Shown here: in pieces, positions 1 through 8,695 of the stretch
How the letters are laid out: each line of letters opens with the position of its first letter
How positions within the stretch are numbered: the stretch's first letter is position 1
Assembly (NCBI GenBank): GCA_034722015.1
Contig: JAYENI010000050.1
Span: forward strand, 1 to 15,543
Direction of reading: 5' to 3'
Length of the DNA stretch: 15,543 nt
From: JAJDOJ01 sp034722015
GTDB taxonomy: Bacteria; Pseudomonadota; Gammaproteobacteria; JAJDOJ01
Notes under the pieces: model-generated
Told to the model about the DNA's origin: nothing
Seen by the model: only the letters and a program-made list of their open reading frames with translations
Databases searched by the model: none
Program-made: the position numbers and the translations under genes

Positions 1-1
1 G

Positions 2-1303
2 ATTCCCCGACGGATCAATATGATCTGCAGCCGTTTGCTGCTCCACGGCGCGGTCGACGAGAAGCACCTGCTGGATGTGGACGACGTACGCGGCGTCCTG
101 GAGGAGCTGCCGATCGAGATGACGGAAAACTCCAACCGGAAGACGCGCAACCCGCCATTGCGGATTCCCGGCAAGGGATCGAAATCGATCAAGAAGTACG
201 AGCGCTGGTACACCGCAGCACGCGGTGAAGGCTCAGGGAAGCAATCGGCAGAGTCGATCGCGGCCAATACGGCGGAGAAACAACTGGATCCGGTGGCGCA
301 TGACGCTCTCACGGGTGCGGAATACGATGTAGGCGCTCTCGACACCACGCACACGGAGACCCGGAGGGCCGATGACGAATCCCACTCACCAGGGACTCTC
401 CAAGACATCAAGGCCCCGGTGCGGCTGACAGCAGTCGCGACAAGGGAAATCCCGGAAAGTCCATCTCACTATGATTCTCCGACCAGATCCATGGACGGCG
501 CGCCGGGCCAGGCGGGTAACGAACCCCGTATGTTCTCCAGCGACGAAGTTCCGGGAGATGATCAGTACATAGACGAATGGGAGAGGCTCCGCAGCTCGCA
601 GTCCCGCGCCGGCATGCCGACATGGATCGCGGCCGTGCTCCTGTTCGGCGTGATCTTCGTCGGAACGCTCGCAGTTCTGAACTGGGCAGGGAAAACCGGC
701 GGCACGGCTCAGGATCAGGAGGTCAACGGGCTCGCGATCCCGAAGCAGGAACGTTACCAGGGTAAAGTGACTCGCGACCCGGGAACCGGGCTCGGGCCAG
801 CGCAGCTCGCAGCATCGGCACCGACCGACCCCGAGAATCAGGGACCCGGCACCGAATCCGGGGTAACCCGTAAAGACGGTCGCCCGGTCATCAGCAACGG
901 CGTGGAAGAAGCCCTCAGGACGCGGTCGATGAGTGTCGACCGTCTATCAAGGTCACTCAGGATCTCCCTGGATTCCAGCGAGCCGTTCAAGCAGGACAGC
1001 GCGCAACTGCTGCCACAGACCCGCCACTCGCTCGACGAGCTTGCCCGCGTCCTTGGCCACTACGATGGATTCACGGTCAATGTCGTTACCTACTCCGACG
1101 GCGGGGCAACCACATCGCCCGGCGAGGCGCCCAAGCTCTCGCGTTTACGCGCCAGGGTCGTTGCCGATTATCTGATCGCGCGCGGTCTTGAGGGTTACCC
1201 GATGCGCACCGAGGGACTCCCTGCCGATGTCAGGGTCGGAAGCCAGGGCGACTCCGTGAATTCCGATCAGGTGATCGACATCTATCTCACCCCGGTAGCA
1301 TAA
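2..1303 (+). CDS. ExeA-like AAA+ ATPase, 3' part, with membrane helix and OmpA-like C-terminal domain (5' partial)
   Basis: The reading frame is open to the left edge, so the gene is cut at its 5' end; the ATG at 20 is probably internal. The first residues (IPRRINMICSRLLL, then a DEKHLLDVDDVRGVLEEL-type stretch) match the end of the AAA+ module of ExeA/GspA-like ATPases, including those found with exopolysaccharide/exosortase loci. A long polar, probably disordered segment follows (about 120-610), then one hydrophobic helix (about 620-690, WIAAVLLFGVIFVGTLAVL) and a second linker. The C-terminus (about 930-1300) looks like an OmpA/MotB peptidoglycan-binding fold, with TYSDGG in place of GHTD and SRLRARVVADYLIARGL in place of LSxxRAxxV. 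The expected topology is ATPase in the cytoplasm and OmpA-like domain in the periplasm, as in ExeA, which couples ATP hydrolysis to envelope assembly. The usual NxRV motif near the end is missing, so peptidoglycan binding is uncertain. Confidence 0.7.
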   Translation: MPRRINMICSRLLLHGAVDEKHLLDVDDVRGVLEELPIEMTENSNRKTRNPPLRIPGKGSKSIKKYERWYTAARGEGSGKQSAESIAANTAEKQLDPVAHDALTGAEYDVGALDTTHTETRRADDESHSPGTLQDIKAPVRLTAVATREIPESPSHYDSPTRSMDGAPGQAGNEPRMFSSDEVPGDDQYIDEWERLRSSQSRAGMPTWIAAVLLFGVIFVGTLAVLNWAGKTGGTAQDQEVNGLAIPKQERYQGKVTRDPGTGLGPAQLAASAPTDPENQGPGTESGVTRKDGRPVISNGVEEALRTRSMSVDRLSRSLRISLDSSEPFKQDSAQLLPQTRHSLDELARVLGHYDGFTVNVVTYSDGGATTSPGEAPKLSRLRARVVADYLIARGLEGYPMRTEGLPADVRVGSQGDSVNSDQVIDIYLTPVA

Positions 1304-1733
1304 CCCGGGTCGGGCGATACATTCCCGCGCACGTACGCCAGCCGGAACCTGACGGGAAACCATTCGCGGCCTGCCCGGGGTCGACTCGACTCCTGTTCAC
1401 GGCACGTTCGCGCCAACGCCGGCGCGGACACGACATGCGCGCCCATTTGCGTAGCGGCATCCACGCCTATCTTTCCGAGGAAAGACTGGATCCCGCAAAG
1501 GCGCGTCCCCTGTGTACAGACGAAATCAACCTCAGGATACTAAAATCCAGGCAGCGCTTACGCTGACACCTCACACCCGCTAGCTCGACCGTCGATTCCG
1601 ACCCCCCTGTTGTTCACCGTCAGCTCGCCCCGCGCCCTTGCCACCGGCATTTGGAACTACACTTAATTCAGGAGGACCGTATTTAGTTGCGCGCCTCCGA
1701 AACCCGGGCAGAGGGACTTCGAGCGCGATCACG
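1304..1733. other. Non-coding gap before the methyltransferase gene
   Basis: No gene is supported here. A 43-codon frame at 1435-1566 has no ribosome-binding site and no recognisable product. The strongest Shine-Dalgarno-like sequence, AGGAGGA at 1670-1676, is not followed at normal spacing by a start codon in the downstream gene's frame. I found no convincing promoter or terminator. Confidence 0.5.
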
Positions 1734-2483
1734 ATGCTCATCCAGTCGGCAATTCGAATCGGCGCGATTGCATTGGCGACGTTGCTTCTTCCGGCCCAGG
1801 TATCCGGCAGGAACAACGAAGCGGAATATACCGAGATGCGGCGAGAGATGGTCAGCGACCTCAAGCGCTATACACGGCGTTTTGGCGACGAGTCCGGCTC
1901 CCCCACCCTCAGTGACGATGTCTGGGCATCGTTGGAGACGGTCCCCAGACACCATTTCGTTCCGGCGAACGAACAGGACTACGCCTACGAAAACCGTCCC
2001 TTGCCCATCGGCTACGGGCAGACCATCTCGCAACCCTATATCGTGGCCCTGATGACCGACCTTGCCCGGGCGGACAAGGATGACGTCGTTCTGGAGATAG
2101 GTACCGGGTCAGGATACCAGGCCGCCGTTTTCTCGAGAATCGCACGCCATGTGTACACGATGGAAATCGTGGAACCATTGGCCGAGGCCGCCGAAGAGCG
2201 CCTCCGGAAACTTGGCTATACCAATATCACGACGCGTAGCGGTGACGGCTACTACGGCTGGCCGGAACACGCGCCGTATGATGTCATTCTGGTGACTGCG
2301 GCTTCCACGAGCATCCCGCCCCCCCTGATCACGCAACTAAAGCCTGGTGGGCGGATGGTAATTCCCGTCGGTGAGGTCTTCTTCACGCAGCAACTTCTTC
2401 TACTCGAGAAGGATGCCGAAGGTAAGGTCACGACACAGCACATACTGCCGGTGAGATTTGTACCGCTCACTGGCGAACACTGA
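1734..2483 (+). CDS. pcm: Protein-L-isoaspartate O-methyltransferase with N-terminal signal peptide
   Basis: This enzyme uses S-adenosylmethionine to methylate L-isoaspartyl residues in damaged proteins, starting their repair. I start it at the ATG at 1734 (249 aa) because that gives a signal peptide: MLIQSAIR, a hydrophobic core IGAIALATLLLPA, and a possible cleavage after VSG (residue 25). A TTG at 1638 is also in frame but adds 32 residues that do not look coding. Family motifs follow: PRHHFVP (71-77), GYGQTISQPYIVALM (93-107, with the active-site Ser99), the SAM-binding LEIGTGSGYQ (120-129), and GDGYYGW with DVILVTAA further on. Usual cytosolic Pcm is near 210 aa; the extra length is the leader and a longer N-terminal helix region, seen in other exported Pcm-like proteins. 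The next gene starts 8 bases after the stop, so the two are probably co-transcribed. The ribosome-binding site for 1734 is weak, so the exact start is less sure than the product. Confidence 0.88.
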   Translation: MLIQSAIRIGAIALATLLLPAQVSGRNNEAEYTEMRREMVSDLKRYTRRFGDESGSPTLSDDVWASLETVPRHHFVPANEQDYAYENRPLPIGYGQTISQPYIVALMTDLARADKDDVVLEIGTGSGYQAAVFSRIARHVYTMEIVEPLAEAAEERLRKLGYTNITTRSGDGYYGWPEHAPYDVILVTAASTSIPPPLITQLKPGGRMVIPVGEVFFTQQLLLLEKDAEGKVTTQHILPVRFVPLTGEH

Positions 2484-2491
2484 GCCCCGGC

Positions 2492-4981
2492 GTGGCCACT
2501 ATTTCGGGTGAATGGCCGCATGGCGGGCCCGACCGCATCGGCCCACCAACCGGTGGTCTGTATCCCGGTATCGGCCTGATCTCTGCCGCCGCGCTGGGCT
2601 ACGAAATCCTCTTGATGAGGCTTTTCTCGATTGCTCACTGGCAGCATTTCGCCTACATCATCATCAGCCTCGCACTGCTGGGTTACGGCGTCAGCGGAAC
2701 CCTGATTACACTGGTCCGGGAACGGACGGCGATGCGGCCCGTCGTATGGCTATCCGCAAACGCGCTGTTGTTCGGCATGACGTTACTGCCTGGATATGTC
2801 CTGGCGATGCGGGTGCCGTTCAATGGCCTCGAGATCGTATGGAACCTGGACCAGATCGGCTGGCTGGCCCTCCTGTACTCCCTGCTTGCGATTCCGTTCC
2901 TGTGCGCTGCCAATTGCGTCGGCGGGGCACTGGCTATCTACCCGGCACACGCGCCCCGCGTCTATGGATGGGACCTGGCCGGCGCCGGCATGGGCGTCAT
3001 CGCCGTCGTCGCCGCAATGGTCTGGTTCCCGCCACAGTGGGCACTGAAGGGTGTCGCAATCGCCGGGATCGCCGCCGGTGCATACCTGTGGCGACCCTGG
3101 CGGCCGGGCATCGGTGCCACGGGCGTTGTGCTGTGCGTCGGGATCAGTCTGGTACCCGGAATGTGGCTGAGTCCGGTCGTATCGGAGTTCAAGTCCCTGC
3201 CCCGGACCCTGAACATCAAGGGTGCAAACATCGGATTCGAGTCATTTTCGCCCTGGGGGATGCTCACTGCGGTCGAGAATCCTGAAATCCCCTTCCGCCA
3301 CGCACCCGGGATGAGCCTCGCCACCGTCAACGAACCGCCTGCCCAGGTGGCCGTCTTCACCGACGGAGACGGTATGACTACCATCACCCGGTACGACGGG
3401 TCACGGGAACCATTGCGTCATCTCGAACAACTTCCGTCGTCCCTGCCCTATGCACTGCTCGACAAGCCCGATGTGCTGGTACTGGGCGCGGGCGGCGGTA
3501 CCGATGTCCTGCAGGCGCTGTTCTACGATGCCAGGCACGTGGACGCGGTAGAACTCAATCCCCGGATGTCTGAGCTGGTTCGTTATGGATACCGCGAATT
3601 CTCGGGACGGATCTACGAACGACCGGACGTAAAGGTCCATATAGCCGAGGCCAGGGCATTCCTGCGGGAAAACGAAAGGCGTTACGACCTCATTCAGATC
3701 GCCCTGCTGGATTCGTTCGGGTCATCCAGTTCCGGGACACGCGCGCTGGACGAAAACTACCTGTACACCGTAGAGGCATTTCAGGACTACCTCTGGCACC
3801 TGAACGATCACGGCATCGTTGCCGTAACTCGCTGGCTCAAGCTACCGCAGCGGGATTCCCTCAAATTGATCGCCACGGCTCGCGCCGCCCTGGAGGAGAC
3901 GGGAGCATCGTTTCCGGAATCACACCTCGCTGTAATCCGTGGCTGGCAGACCGTTACGCTGCTCATATCCCGTCGACCGTGGCTGACATCGGACCTGGAG
4001 CGAATCCGCCACTTTGCGGATACGCGACGCTTTGACCTGGCATGGCTACCCGGCATGCGGGCGGAGGAAGCCAACCGATACAACCGGATATCCCGTCCGA
4101 CGCTGCACGATAACGCAAGGGCGCTGCTGGAAGGAAACGCCGAAAGCCTCCTCGGGGCATACAAGTTCGACATCTCGCCATCGACGGACGACCGTCCCTA
4201 TTTTTCCAATTTCTTCCGGTGGCGCCTCCTGCCCGAACTGCTGGAACTTCGTGAACAAGGCGCGCTCGTGCTGCTGGACTCGGGCTATCTGGTACTGGTC
4301 GCGGCCCTGGCTCAGGCCATACCCCTTGCCATCGTACTCATCCTGCTGCCACTGCTGCTCCTGCACCGCCGGCAACGGTCCGGTGTCGAAAATGTCCGGA
4401 CAGGTCTTTATTTTCTGCTGCTCGGCCTGGCATTCATGTTCATCGAAATGGCCTATCTGCAGCGGTTTGTCATGTACACGGGCCATCCCGTCTTTGCCGC
4501 GGCATCCGTCCTCGGCAGTTTTCTCGTGTTTGCGGGGCTCGGAAGCGTGACGGCATCGCGCCTCCATGCTGCAACTGCGGAACTTGGGATTAGTGCCATC
4601 GTGCCCGTGGCATCGGTCATTGCGCTGCTGGGACTGATCGATGCCGCCGTCCTGCCGTGGCTATTCACCATTGGTATGAGCGCTCCTTTCGGCATCAAAC
4701 TCCTGATCGGCGTCCTGGCGGTATCCCCGCTCGCGTTCGCCATGGGCATGCCGTTTCCGCTCGGCATGATCCGGCTTGCGGAGGTCTCACCTGATTTCAT
4801 CCCATGGGCCTGGGGGATCAATGGCTGTGCATCCGTTCTCGGCACCCTGGCCGCGCCTCTCCTGGCGATCCACCTGGGCTTCAACACGGTAATCGTTGTC
4901 GCCGCTGCACTTTACATGGCGGCGGCACTCGTGCCCTGGGGTCGGTTTCAGAACGGACCGGCCGTTCATCCGACAAGCTGA
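2492..4981 (+). CDS. Polytopic membrane protein with spermidine-synthase-like methyltransferase-fold domain
   Basis: 829 aa from a GTG start, 8 bases after pcm. The N-terminal part (about residues 20-230) has roughly seven hydrophobic segments. The centre (about 325-450) is a Rossmann domain of the spermidine/spermine synthase type: VLVLGAGGGTD (328-338), an acidic VELNP strand end, and LLDSFGSSSSG with Asp407 where aminopropyltransferases have their catalytic Asp. DDRPYFSNFFRW precedes the C-terminal part, which has about seven more hydrophobic segments. Such membrane-fused spermidine-synthase-like proteins are widespread in bacteria, and their reaction is not established. The DSTDP motif of true spermidine synthases is altered here: the second Asp is lost. 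Polyamine synthesis should therefore not be assumed; some other use of SAM or decarboxylated SAM is possible. Pairing with another SAM-dependent enzyme gene is notable. The GTG start has no clear Shine-Dalgarno sequence, which may mean translation is coupled to pcm. Confidence 0.8.
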   Translation: MATISGEWPHGGPDRIGPPTGGLYPGIGLISAAALGYEILLMRLFSIAHWQHFAYIIISLALLGYGVSGTLITLVRERTAMRPVVWLSANALLFGMTLLPGYVLAMRVPFNGLEIVWNLDQIGWLALLYSLLAIPFLCAANCVGGALAIYPAHAPRVYGWDLAGAGMGVIAVVAAMVWFPPQWALKGVAIAGIAAGAYLWRPWRPGIGATGVVLCVGISLVPGMWLSPVVSEFKSLPRTLNIKGANIGFESFSPWGMLTAVENPEIPFRHAPGMSLATVNEPPAQVAVFTDGDGMTTITRYDGSREPLRHLEQLPSSLPYALLDKPDVLVLGAGGGTDVLQALFYDARHVDAVELNPRMSELVRYGYREFSGRIYERPDVKVHIAEARAFLRENERRYDLIQIALLDSFGSSSSGTRALDENYLYTVEAFQDYLWHLNDHGIVAVTRWLKLPQRDSLKLIATARAALEETGASFPESHLAVIRGWQTVTLLISRRPWLTSDLERIRHFADTRRFDLAWLPGMRAEEANRYNRISRPTLHDNARALLEGNAESLLGAYKFDISPSTDDRPYFSNFFRWRLLPELLELREQGALVLLDSGYLVLVAALAQAIPLAIVLILLPLLLLHRRQRSGVENVRTGLYFLLLGLAFMFIEMAYLQRFVMYTGHPVFAAASVLGSFLVFAGLGSVTASRLHAATAELGISAIVPVASVIALLGLIDAAVLPWLFTIGMSAPFGIKLLIGVLAVSPLAFAMGMPFPLGMIRLAEVSPDFIPWAWGINGCASVLGTLAAPLLAIHLGFNTVIVVAAALYMAAALVPWGRFQNGPAVHPTS

Positions 4982-5017
4982 TCGCCTCAGTTTTGGGGCG
5001 AGACCTTATCCCGGGTA

Positions 5018-5052
5018 GCCAGGCGGCCAGCGGACCGCGCAGCCTGCCTGGC
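5018..5052 (+). terminator. Terminator-like hairpin after the pcm operon
   Basis: A perfect 7-bp inverted repeat, GCCAGGC (5018-5024) and GCCTGGC (5046-5052), lies between the membrane protein gene and the UspA gene. There is no T-run after it, so intrinsic termination is only possible. Confidence 0.3.
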
Positions 5053-5114
5053 GTCTGAAGCTTGACCCGATTGTGCTAGTCTTTAAGTCTGGACAAGGCC
5101 CCTGACAAACGAAA

Positions 5115-5582
5115 ATGGACGCCATCGACATCATTCTTGCCCCCACCGACCTGTCGGAATCTTCTGTGACGGGGGTACGTTACGCACTTGATCTGGCGGC
5201 CACGGTGAAGGCGAGCGTCATCATTTTCCACGTCGCCAGCTACGAGGATGAATTTCCCTATCCGATTGGGATCGGCGACGTCCCGGCGGCCTACGTCCCT
5301 CCCCAGAGTTTCGATGACTACATGCGCGACAGCAAACAGGCGCTGGAGAGGTTCGTCGAAGCGCATTTTGCCTCACAGACAGGCAACCTGGAGGTGACGC
5401 TCGATCTCGACGTCGGAAACGCGGACACGCTGATCGTTGAGAAGGCGGATCAGGCCGGTGCGAATCTCATCGTCATGGCGACTCACGGACGCAAGGGCCT
5501 GGAGCACATGCTCATCGGCAGCGTGACCGAACACGTGGTGCGCCGCGCCAGGTGCCCGGTCCTCTCGGTTCGCGTGACTTAG
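5115..5582 (+). CDS. UspA-family universal stress protein
   Basis: 155 aa, one Usp domain, the usual single-domain length. The N-terminal strand IDIILAPTDLSESS and the C-terminal MATHGRKGLEHMLIGSV (121-137) plus VVRRARCPVLSVRV are diagnostic. The loop fits the ATP-binding pattern x-2x-G-9x-G-[ST] (Gly125, Gly135, Ser136), with Ala122 in the first position, as in many ATP-binding Usp proteins. Family members are cytosolic, often dimeric, and linked to survival of starvation, redox or energy stress; the specific role here is unknown. The gene stands alone, with a gene-free 133 bases upstream, and converges on the CBS-domain gene. A TTGACC at 5062-5067 could be a -35 element, but no good -10 sits at the right distance. 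Confidence 0.93.
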   Translation: MDAIDIILAPTDLSESSVTGVRYALDLAATVKASVIIFHVASYEDEFPYPIGIGDVPAAYVPPQSFDDYMRDSKQALERFVEAHFASQTGNLEVTLDLDVGNADTLIVEKADQAGANLIVMATHGRKGLEHMLIGSVTEHVVRRARCPVLSVRVT

Positions 5583-5670
5583 GCGATTTCCGTCAAATGA
5601 CATACCATCTTGGCTGGATCGAACCGGATCGCCGTACGTGCGCCACGGGGGAGCATCGACGAAGGTACGG

Positions 5671-5686
5671 CTGATCCACTGATCAG
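5671..5686. repeat. Inverted repeat over the stop codon of the CBS gene
   Basis: CTGATC (5671-5676), CACT, GATCAG (5681-5686) forms a 6-bp stem with a 4-base loop between the two convergent genes, and includes the TGA stop of the minus-strand gene (5683-5685). There is no T-run. It could end transcripts weakly from either side or protect the 3' end. Confidence 0.35.
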
Positions 5687-6114
5687 GCGGAGTTGATGTA
5701 TTCCCGCAATGCTTCGGCTTCCTGCTCGATCTCCGCGATCCGCGCCTTGACCACGTCGCCGACGCTGACGATACCTTTCAGCTCCCCTTCTTCGACAATG
5801 GGAATGTGCCGTACACGTCTGCCTGTCATCATCGACATGGCCTTGAACATGGTGTCTCCGGGAGCACAGGTATGCAGTTGCGGTGACATGAGTTCCGAGA
5901 CACGTTTCTCGAGCACCGACTCACCGTAGGTCGACAGGCCGAAAATGATGTCGCGCTCGGAAAGGACGCCGCTGATCCGACCGTCGCCATCCTCCGCGAC
6001 AACGGCGCCGATCTTCTTTTCGACCAGCAGATTCAGTGCGTCGGCGACGCTGTCCTCCTGCGCGATGGCGGCGACGTAGTCCCCTTTTTCGCGTAGTACC
6101 TGAGAAATTTTCAT
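5683..6114 (-). CDS. Two-CBS-domain protein
   Basis: 143 aa from the ATG at 6114-6112, preceded by GGGAGG (6121-6126) at 6 bases, which is why I prefer this start to upstream in-frame ones. The protein is a pair of CBS domains (about 8-62 and 73-128) that should form one Bateman module: GAVVAEDGDGRISGVLSERDI is the end of the first, and RHIPIVEEGELKGIVSVGDVV the end of the second. The short C-terminal helix is charged. Stand-alone CBS pairs usually bind adenine nucleotides and report energy state to a partner, but no partner domain is fused here. It converges on the UspA-type gene, also a probable adenine-nucleotide binder, which is suggestive only. It diverges from the sigma-54 activator at 6373. 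Confidence 0.9.
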   Translation of the reverse strand: MKISQVLREKGDYVAAIAQEDSVADALNLLVEKKIGAVVAEDGDGRISGVLSERDIIFGLSTYGESVLEKRVSELMSPQLHTCAPGDTMFKAMSMMTGRRVRHIPIVEEGELKGIVSVGDVVKARIAEIEQEAEALREYINSA

Positions 6115-6325
6115 ATCCCGCCTCCCGTTCCTTGTGAGTATAGACTCCGGATGTGGAAGTTTTCCCGAATCAACGGGTGACCCGCTTCGTGGCATACAGA
6201 GCCGGAGGTGGCCTCGTCGTTGGCGGGGATACCGGCATTTGGCGGGCATCCGGGACGCGGTCGGTCCGCAGACTGCATCATGAACAGCGACCGCGAGTCA
6301 CGATCTTTCGCCAGGCCGAATCACT

Positions 6326-6331
6326 TATAAT
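6326..6331 (+). promoter_or_regulatory. Probable sigma-70 -10 box for the sigma-54 activator gene
   Basis: A perfect TATAAT lies 41 bases before the ATG at 6373. The matching -35 region (about 6302-6308) is poor, so the promoter may be weak or need an activator. A half-site AACGAATC at 6354-6361 resembles the dyads seen at 7890-7970 and would allow autoregulation; one half-site can occur by chance. Confidence 0.4.
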
Positions 6332-6372
6332 TCCGGTTCAGGTATCCCTCGAAAACGAATCCCGTAAGGATC

Positions 6373-7740
<1,368 letters not shown>

Positions 7741-7757
7741 TTCTTGTTCCGCGGCGT

Positions 7758-7809
7758 CTTGGCGCTCCCGATGACCACGGGTAACGACCGGGAAGCAGCA
7801 GGCGCCAAG
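7758..7809 (+). repeat. Long-range inverted repeat after the activator gene
   Basis: CTTGGCGC (7758-7765) and GCGCCAAG (7802-7809) are perfect complements, with TCCCG (7767-7771) and CGGGA (7789-7793) nested inside. In RNA this could form a branched or interrupted hairpin downstream of the activator stop. No T-run follows, so it is only a possible terminator or 3'-end structure. Confidence 0.3.
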
Positions 7810-7889
7810 GGCTGCCTCGACCGTCAGACCGCCTTTGCACGGGCGCCGCCGGCCACGTTTCATTCGAAACAGGCACTACCCGAAAATGT

Positions 7890-7970
7890 AACGATTCATT
7901 CAGGGCCTACCATGAAAGTTAACGATTCGTTTTGACGACAGCCAGCCCGATGACACTGTAACAAATTGTT
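7890..7970. promoter_or_regulatory. Three similar dyads: candidate upstream activator sites
   Basis: Three 11-bp dyads with one central base: AACGA-T-TCATT (7890-7900, one mismatch between arms), AACGA-T-TCGTT (7921-7931, perfect) and AACAA-A-TTGTT (7960-7970, perfect). All are preceded by T or GT/TA bases and followed by T-rich sequence, giving a shared pattern TAAC(G/A)A-N-T(C/T)(G/A)TT. Centres are 31 and 39 bases apart. Relative to the expected start of transcription near 8016 they lie at about -121, -90 and -51. This arrangement is typical of binding sites for a dimeric NtrC-type activator; which protein binds is inferred from the neighbouring gene. Confidence 0.55.
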
Positions 7971-7975
7971 TTAAC

Positions 7976-7981
7976 TATAAT
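7976..7981 (+). promoter_or_regulatory. Possible second (sigma-70) -10 box before the ECF sigma gene
   Basis: A perfect TATAAT lies just downstream of the third dyad. An ATGACA (7950-7955) is a fair -35, but the spacer is 20 bases, longer than usual. If active, the third dyad would sit in the spacer and could act as a repressor site. Confidence 0.25.
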
Positions 7982-7988
7982 AATCATT

Positions 7989-8005
7989 TTGGCACACTCC
8001 TTGTA
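7989..8005 (+). promoter_or_regulatory. Sigma-54 (-24/-12) promoter of the ECF sigma operon
   Basis: TTGGCAC-ACTCC-TTGTA matches the sigma-54 consensus TGGCAC-N5-TTGCA. GG (7991-7992) and the -12 dinucleotide (8003-8004) are separated by exactly 10 bases as required. The one departure at a key position is GT instead of GC at -12. Transcription should start near 8016, leaving a leader of about 37 bases to the ATG at 8053. The upstream region is AT-rich compared with its surroundings, which would favour bending between activator sites and promoter. Confidence 0.7.
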
Positions 8006-8052
8006 TTAACAGTTCGGGAAGCAAAACCACTTATTCGGACGAGGAGAAATCA

Positions 8053-8634
8053 ATGCTGGCCATTCAACATACCGGAACTGCTGCCGTATCAACGCGAGGG
8101 CGCAAGACCGATACACGGACGGAGCGATTCAACTCACTCGTCGAACTGCATTCTTCCTACCTCTACCGCTATGCCTACTGGAAGTGCCAGAACCGTGCGC
8201 TTGCAGACGACCTGGTTCAGGAGACCTTTCTCAGGGCATGGCGACACCTTGATCAGTTGAAGAACCCCGAAACAGCCAGAAGCTGGCTCACAACGATTGT
8301 CCGCCGTGAGTTCGCCCGACTCTTCGAACGCACCAGGGTGGAGATCGATCCCGATGCCTCTCCCGACAACGTCGCCGCATCGATCGATCACGACACGCGC
8401 CCCGAGGCATTTGCGCTACGTCAGGGCCTGCGGAAATTGCCGGAGAAGTATCGCGAGCCCCTGCTGCTTCAGGTTCTCGGTGGGTTCAGCCTTGCGGAGA
8501 TCGCCACGATCATGGGCGTCTCCACCAGCGCGGCCACCACCAGGCTGTTTCGGGCGCGGGAAAAGATGCGTCGGATTCTGACCGTTGAAGGGGAAAACAG
8601 GGCCGAAGATGCCGGTGTTGCGGTACGTGGCTGA
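8053..8634 (+). CDS. ECF-family RNA polymerase sigma factor
   Basis: 193 aa, group 4 sigma factor with regions 2 and 4 only. Region 2 (about 25-92) includes the DDLVQETFLRAWRHL core-binding helix and RSWLTTIVRREFARL; region 4 (about 125-185) includes LPEKYREPLLLQVLGGFSL and a helix-turn-helix EIATIMGVSTSAATTRLFRA. A good Shine-Dalgarno sequence, GAGGAG (8041-8046), is 6 bases before the ATG. The first 22 residues are an extension of no known function. No anti-sigma factor gene follows, unusual for an RpoE-like ECF factor; instead a receiver-domain protein follows at once. Control therefore seems to be at transcription, through the sigma-54 promoter upstream, or through the receiver partner. 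Its target promoters cannot be deduced from this window. It could also be placed in a minor ECF group with non-classical control. Confidence 0.93.
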   Translation: MLAIQHTGTAAVSTRGRKTDTRTERFNSLVELHSSYLYRYAYWKCQNRALADDLVQETFLRAWRHLDQLKNPETARSWLTTIVRREFARLFERTRVEIDPDASPDNVAASIDHDTRPEAFALRQGLRKLPEKYREPLLLQVLGGFSLAEIATIMGVSTSAATTRLFRAREKMRRILTVEGENRAEDAGVAVRG

Positions 8635-8695
8635 AATACCTTGCACCGAGCCTATACCAGTGACATCCAGGAAGATCATCGACCCCGGGCGAGCG

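Noticed and set aside
1490..1515. CCGCAAAGGCG stretch faintly like part of a c-di-GMP riboswitch
   Set aside because: The other conserved parts of the GEMM core are absent and the pairing does not form.
1435..1566. 43-codon plus-strand frame in the gap before pcm
   Set aside because: No ribosome-binding site, no hydrophobic or conserved-looking segment, and no product I recognise.
5062..5090. TTGACC with downstream TAGTCT/TTTAAG as a promoter for the UspA gene
   Set aside because: No -10-like sequence lies at 16-18 bases from TTGACC, so the pairing is not convincing.
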